A stretch of 22,953 bases of DNA, taken from positions 1 through 22,953 of the forward strand of contig MU617110.1 of NCBI GenBank assembly GCA_025201705.1, read 5' to 3'. Origin of the DNA: Dissophora ornata (Eukaryota; Mortierellomycota; Mortierellomycetes; Mortierellales; Mortierellaceae). Shown here in pieces: positions 17,655 to 22,953 of the stretch (the stretch's first letter is position 1; each line of letters starts with the position of its first letter). The notes below the pieces were generated by a model. That model made no database searches, was not told the origin of the DNA, and worked only from the letters and a program-made list of their open reading frames with translations. Position numbers and translations under genes: made by a program.

Positions 17655-20600
17655 TTACCTCGCGTTGAGCTCCTTGGCCTTCTGGATCTTTTCGCTGTTA
17701 TCGATGGCCGAGTCCGTATGCGACATTTGGGTCATGTACGAGCGCATGCGGTCCATCTCCAACTCTCCGTTCTTTTCCAGCCCCAGCGGCTTCATCAACT
17801 TGATCTTGATCTTCTTATAGATCTCCGCAAATGCCACAAAGATCACTAGCGCTGCCAACACCAAGCCCCACTCATACGTCATGGGCGAGTGCTTGAAGAC
17901 ATCGTGGTTTAGCCCAGGGATGTAGACCACGGGGAAAACTAACAAGGCACCAATCACAATGCTCATCCAGAGCATCTTGTTGTGCTTCAACGTCTTCAGG
18001 TTCTTGAGAGTCCAGCCGCTATCGCGCAGGGAACGACAATTGATAGCATGGGCAAGAATCAAGAATGTCATGCAGCAGTACGAAGTAGCGCGAGCACGGA
18101 AGACACCCTCGCAGTCGGGGGACCATCGGGCATTGCATTCGGACCCGAGATTTCCATCGTTGAATCCAAAGACCACGATCGTGAACGATGCGAACGAGAG
18201 AGCTCCCATTGCCAATCCGTAGACAAAAGTATCCATAACAACCTCAAACGAGAACAATCCTTGATTGGCAGAACGGGGAGGCTCGCGCATGTTGGACTCG
18301 CTAGGGGGTTCGAGACCGAGACCCATGGCTGGGGGAGAGGACGTAATCATGTTCAGGAAAAGAACTTCGACAGCGCTCATGGGGAAGACAGCGCTGTCGT
18401 TCTTATCCTTGAATGCCAATCCAACGATAAGAACGACAATTTCGGCGACATTCGCAGACTAGACATAAAAATTGACGCATCAATGTTTAATACGCGAACA
18501 CTTCCATCCTAAAACACGTCCCACATAACAGTAAAACAGCGTTGGGCTTACCATCAGGTGCTGTACAAACTTTTGGATGTTGGCAAACATGCGGCGACCT
18601 TCAGCGATGGCTTTGACGATGGTGGCAAAGTTGTCGTCCGTCAACACAATGTCCGAGGCTTGCTTGGCGACGTCCGATCCAGACTGACCCATGGCAATAC
18701 CGACATTAGCAGCTTTGAGCGATGGCGAGTCGTTAACACCATCTCCAGTCATGGTCGCGAACAGCTTACGGCGGTGGAGTGCAGCAATCATCTTGACCTT
18801 GGTGTTGGGTGAGCAGCGAGCTACGACGCGAGGGAGCTCCAACAACTTGTCAACATGCTCATCCGACATGGCATCAAATTGAGAAGCAGTCATGATCAAG
18901 GGGTTGTTCTCAATAGGAACATCTTCGGGGATAATGGCGACCTCCTTGGCAATAGCAGCAGCTGTTGAGGGGTGATCACCTGTCAGCATGTGAACGCGGA
19001 TACCAGCTTCATAGCACTGAAGCACGGCGGGACGAGACTCGGCACGAGGAGGGTCGTAGATACCAATCAGTCCGAGGAAGACCATGTTCGACTCGATCTC
19101 ACCGCGGTCCAAACCATGTACCAGATCAACGCCAGGAACGACCTCGAACTTGCGGTAAGCCAAAGTCAGGACGCGGAGACCCCTCTCGGCCAGGATGTTC
19201 ATCTTTTCCAATACCATTCTTTCAAAGCTGGCGCGATCGCCGCCTTTTTCATCAACTAAGCTCTTCTCGGCATCACCATCGCGCCAGGCAGTGCAGCAGC
19301 CAAGGATGCGTTCGGTCGCGCCCTTCATAAAAATGAGGTGACTTCCGGCAGAGTTTTCAGTAGGGGGAGTCTGGTAAAGCACCGACATACGTTTGACAGA
19401 GGAATCAAAGGGGAACTCAGACACAAGGGTGAATCCCTGCTCAATAAGATCGGGTTTGGCGAGACCAGCCTTGTGGGCAAGAACCTGGAGAGCAATCTCG
19501 GTAGGATCACCGATTGCTATCCATTCACCGTGAGTCTCGGGGTGGAGTGTGCGACGGAGTTCGGCCATGTTGCAGAGGGATGCCGCTTGGAGGACACGAA
19601 GGAAATGGTTCGAGCCGGTACCTTCGACGATCAACTGTCCCTCAGACTGGGTTTGACCTTGAGTCATTTCGCCTTGGCGGTAGATTTCGCCTTCGGGGAC
19701 AAAGCCCGTTCCAGTGATACGGTAGAAACCGTCGCCGGGGAACCACATGCGGACGGCGACCATCTTGGACTGTGTCAGAGTGCCAGTCTATACCAACAAC
19801 GCGGTGTGTTAGTTACGTCTACATGACATGAGCTCGACAGTAGAAGAGCCTCGATATAGCGGCATGGTGTATCTCCTTACCTTGTCAGAGCAAATATTGG
19901 TGACAGCACCCAGACTCTCCAAACTAGAAAGACGACGGACGATGGCTTTAACGTTGGCCATGCGAGCAACTCCAAAGGCCATGGTCAATGTCACGACGGC
20001 GACCAATCCCTCAGGGATGATGGCAATTGAGACAGATATGGCATAGATGGCAACCTCGTTCGTGTACTTGAATCCGTGGACACCAAAGACAATGATCACG
20101 AGCACGATGGCCGCAGCAAAGACAAAGTAGGCCATCTTGTTCAAACGCTTCTGGAGTGGAGTTTGCTCGTCTCCATCAACGCTCATGAGCGAGGTCGCAA
20201 TCTTGCCGATTTCGGTGTTCATACCCGTATTGATGACAATACCCTTGGCGCGACCCTTGACGATGGTGGTCGAAGCAAAGACCATGTTCAAGCGATCGCC
20301 CAGTCCCTCATCTACGCTTTCAATTACTCTCAGATTCTTTTGCACAGGTAGTGACTCGCCCGTGAGCAGAGCCTCGTCCGTCTCGAGGTTAAAGACCTCG
20401 AACAAACGGCAGTCGGCACCGACGACGTCACCATCTTCGAAGATCAAGATATCACCGGGAACGGCCTGGTTGTTGGGGATGGTGACTCGGGTCTCGTCGC
20501 GGATGACCTGCGCAGTGGGTGAGGACATGTTACGCAGGGCTTCCATGGTTTGTTCAGCATTGAATTCCTGCCAAAACCCGATCGCGGCGTTGGTGACAAT

Positions 20601-21007
20601 AATGAACAGAATCACGCTCCCCTCGGCAAAATCTTTGGTTGCAAATGCCAGTACCTTTTTAAAGAGCATACAATTGGAGTGATCAGAGAGGGCAAAGCCA
20701 TGACGTTCATCACTTCGCCTCATGGGAACGAGGTGCTTTCGCTCAGATACTATGTGGATTTGCTACTTACAGTGGCGATCAGGAGAACGCAAACGAGGAC
20801 GTTGGCTACCTGACGCAGGAGGACCTTGTACCATTTGACGCCACCATTTCCCTCGAGTTCATTGTGACCATAGGTCTGGAGGCGGGCTGCGGCTTCTTCG
20901 GAGGAGAGTCCCTCGAGGATAGAGGTTTTGAGGCGTTCGGAGACCTCGTCGATTGTAAAAGTATGGAAGGGTGTCTCTGGCTCGAGATCGATGGTCTTCT
21001 TACCCAT
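17655..21007 (-). CDS. P-type cation ATPase, ENA/type IID-like (Na+/K+ transport)
   Basis: Four exons: 21007-20771, 20654-19881, 19787-18552, 18458-17655; introns of 116, 93, 93 nt, all phase 0; 1016 residues. Start MGKKTIDLEP; the N-terminal domain has GLSSEEAAARLQTYGHNEL. Membrane helices M1-M2 lie at about 68-105, the actuator has TGES (177-180), M4 has IPEGL (292-296), and the phosphorylation motif DKTGTLTQ has D336. ATP-binding motifs follow: GDPTEI (430-435), KGATE (492-496), MLTGD, and the hinge TGDGVNDSP (684-692). After M5 (ANVAEIVVLIVGLAF) comes VEVLFLNMITSSPPAMGLGL, close to the ENA-type segment. Four more helices and a charged tail follow. ENA pumps export Na+ or K+ at the plasma membrane. 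Yeast ENA has IPSSL in M4, whereas this has IPEGL as in Ca2+ and Na,K pumps, so the transported ion is open; a high-affinity alkali-uptake (ACU-type) role is also possible. Confidence 0.93.
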
Positions 21008-21435
21008 GACCTTGGCGGGCGAGTTCTTTGCGGTGAAGTGTGAGGATGGCTCTGTGTTAGAAGGGTGACGGGAGTGCTGCAGCTGAGGGGCGTTGCGGTG
21101 TGTGGAACAAATTAAAAATGTAAAAAGAAAAAAAAAAAAAGGAAAAAAGAGGAAATGGAGAGATGGAATGAGAGTCGACTTCATAGCTGACATTCATTCT
21201 CAACGGAAATTCCGGCAGGAAGGTGGGGCCATAACGCAAACCAGAAGCCGCGAGTTTGTTTTGCCTGGAATGAAATGAAATAAAGTAGAATACATATTTT
21301 CTTACTTTACAGCTGCACCACATGCCTTTTCGGCCCCGATTGCGCACACTGATGACATCAGCCAGTGATAGTGCCCAGAGGCGGGCAGACTAGTAACCAT
21401 TGCTTCATCATTGTCGGCTTGACATCAAGCCGACA
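21008..21435 (-). promoter_or_regulatory. Upstream region of the cation ATPase with CRE-like sites
   Basis: The 5' flank contains an A/G-rich leader (21113-21160) and two copies of TGACATCA, at 21353-21360 and 21420-21427, each inside a larger palindrome: 21349-21361 (CTGATG-A-CATCAG) and 21412-21435 (11-bp arms TGTCGGCTTGA/TCAAGCCGACA, 2-nt centre). Yeast ENA1 is controlled through a CRE-like site by the bZIP repressor Sko1 (established); the parallel is inference. Confidence 0.45.
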
Positions 21436-22953
21436 CTTATCATCACTACTGTCGCTACCATCGTCATCCTTTCCATCGCTGTCACTTCAAACGTTCGTTT
21501 GCGTTCATGTGTGTGTTGCGTTATTCAATCCTTAAATTTTGAATCAACCAGCGGCGAGACAGGGCGCAAGTTAAAAAAGTAAAATAAAGTTTGGTTTATT
21601 CGCAACAATAATGGATTCAATGGAGGCGCCAAGTTACGCAGTGTTTAGCCATGGACCATTCAACTCGTATCTTTCTGTTTAGATTTCTTGCTTTTCTCAT
21701 GAGAACATGCATTCCATGTATCTGTAAAAGTGGAAATCGGATAGATGCATGCCCTGGCTAGCCTGCACAGAGGTATACGATGGAGTCGTTCTAGAAGCAT
21801 CAAAGAGGATGCCAAGTCTACCCGTAGAGATCTGCCTCGCTCTTGACCGTCGTCGGCCAAAACAACATGGTGAAACTTCGCACTACGTTCGAAGCATGTG
21901 TTTACATTGAAAGGAGAGAGGGAATCCTGGGAGGGTCATCGAGAGATGAGATGGCTTGTAAAATGGCATTCGCCTGCTCCGATAACGGACGCCTACAGAG
22001 CAATGGTCGCAAAGATATACAAGTATGAATCTCTGACGCTTTTATTCAGTCATCTCGTTGCAGCATTGCACAAACCACAGAATAGGGATTTTGTCCACCT
22101 GGCTCGGGACCGCGACCCTGTCTTGTAGATACTCTGCTTGGCGTCGTTGCTCAGCTAAACCAAGACGCGCTGTGGCCCTTCCCTGTTCACATGCATATGC
22201 AATCATTTAGTACAGTATCGCGCCTTCCTTTCCTTTCCACCTGCTTTTTTTTTTGCGCTGTGGATTAAATGCTACCAACTTTTATCCGTTACAAGATGCC
22301 TTTGTGTTGGCTGTTTTTATTTATTTATTTTACTCTCTCTTTCTCTGTATTTTTTTTGGACAGTGTTCGCAGATTGAATTTTCTTATGGAGGAAGAGGCC
22401 TCATTTATACCACACCCGACAGATCTCTGGAGGAGAGGGGAGAGAAAAAGAGAGAGAGAGAAAGAAAGGGGGGAAGGTCGTGAGCATGGGCATGCACAGC
22501 TCTCGCCGCAGTGCTCATTTGCACTAAAGGGACGAGTATTCGGTGGTTCTTTGATCCTTGTGTGCAACTCGGTTGGCCAAGATATTTTCCAGTCCCAGAG
22601 TTGAACAACTACGAGCGAAGAGTTCATGGTGGTCCGATGCATCATTGTTGATTTGACGATAGCTTCTAGAAAAACGACAGGCTGGATCCATACGAAGACA
22701 AAGCGATTGCTTTGTTTGATTCCACATTGATACTTTCAGTTGTTTGGTTTTTGTATATGCGAAAGATAAGAGTGGACGGCACCCGGACTCGGACAAGGAG
22801 GGCGGTCGCACAACTGTATTAAGAAGGTAAGGAAATCATGCTTAACGGTGTCTTGTGCGTTAGCATGATTTAGACACGGATAAGTGCTTGGGTATGGGTG
22901 TGGCATTTCTGCTACTCTCCTTTTTTTCGTTGGTGATGGGTTACCCTCCCCCC
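21436..22953. other. No gene recognised
   Basis: 1.5 kb without a supportable gene, tRNA or transposon. Open frames are short and lack coding texture. Visible structure: an A/T-rich stretch with AAAATAAAG near 21580; a T-rich block 22296-22360; a GA-rich tract 22421-22470; and an inverted repeat at 22833-22871. Exons of a gene continuing beyond 22953 cannot be excluded. Confidence 0.4.
22833..22871. repeat. Short inverted repeat
   Basis: Arms AAATCATGC (22833-22841) and GCATGATTT (22863-22871) are perfect complements; inner TAAC/GTTA can extend pairing after a one-base bulge, leaving a 12-nt loop. Confidence 0.6.

Noticed and set aside
22269..22604. + strand open frame with a hydrophobic start and a GERKREREKERGEG run
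   Set aside because: It is produced by a T-rich block followed by a GA-rich tract; low complexity, no splice or family support.
1..22953. tRNA or other RNA genes
   Set aside because: A reading for GGTTCGAATCC-type T-loops with matching acceptor stems on both strands gave no candidate; a covariance-model scan would be decisive.

Overview
The window reads as nuclear DNA of a filamentous, early-diverging fungus. The evidence is intron-rich genes with short GT-AG introns (about 80-150 nt), TATA boxes and AATAAA signals, a divergent intronless H2A/H2B pair, a fungal-type V-ATPase c'' subunit and a fungal type-II cation ATPase. A Mucoromycota (Mortierella-like) source is my inference from gene content and intron style, not a demonstrated fact.

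Layout, left to right. 4-1009 (-): a disordered, basic-tailed protein of unknown function. 1569-1979 (-) and 2668-3069 (+): histones H2B and H2A, sharing a 688-nt divergent promoter that carries TATA boxes and several E2F/MBF-like GCGC motifs. 3571-5671 (-): histidyl-tRNA synthetase, five exons, with an N-terminal WHEP-like hairpin. 5907-7693 (-): a dysferlin-domain (Spo73/Mug65/Pex30-like) protein, three exons. 7987-8729 (+): the zeta subunit of COPI coatomer, divergent from the dysferlin gene across a short promoter with a perfect CRE palindrome. 9144-10300 (+): V-ATPase proteolipid c'', five exons, the last only 18 nt. 10480-13959 (-): an eleven-exon gene for an 835-aa F-box + JMJD6-like JmjC + aminoglycoside-phosphotransferase-like kinase protein, with one GC-AG intron. 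14158-15180 (-): a conserved-looking unknown protein with a poly-glycine tract. 15762-16890 (-): a doubtful region that looks like a decayed membrane-protein gene. 17655-21007 (-): a 1016-aa P-type cation ATPase of the ENA/type IID kind, four exons. 21008-22953 holds that gene's promoter, with two CRE-like sites and a palindrome, and otherwise nothing I can call.

The genes are mainly housekeeping: chromatin, translation, vesicle coats, vacuolar acidification and ion homeostasis. They are arranged as a divergent pair (H2B/H2A), a divergent pair (dysferlin/zeta-COP) and convergent ends (H2A/HisRS, VMA16/JmjC). No mobile element, CRISPR array or RNA gene was recognised. The most unusual item is the single polypeptide joining an F-box, an intact JmjC oxygenase site and an intact APH-type kinase site. 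All exon boundaries were derived by hand from splice-site motifs, reading-frame continuity and family alignment from memory; no database search was run.
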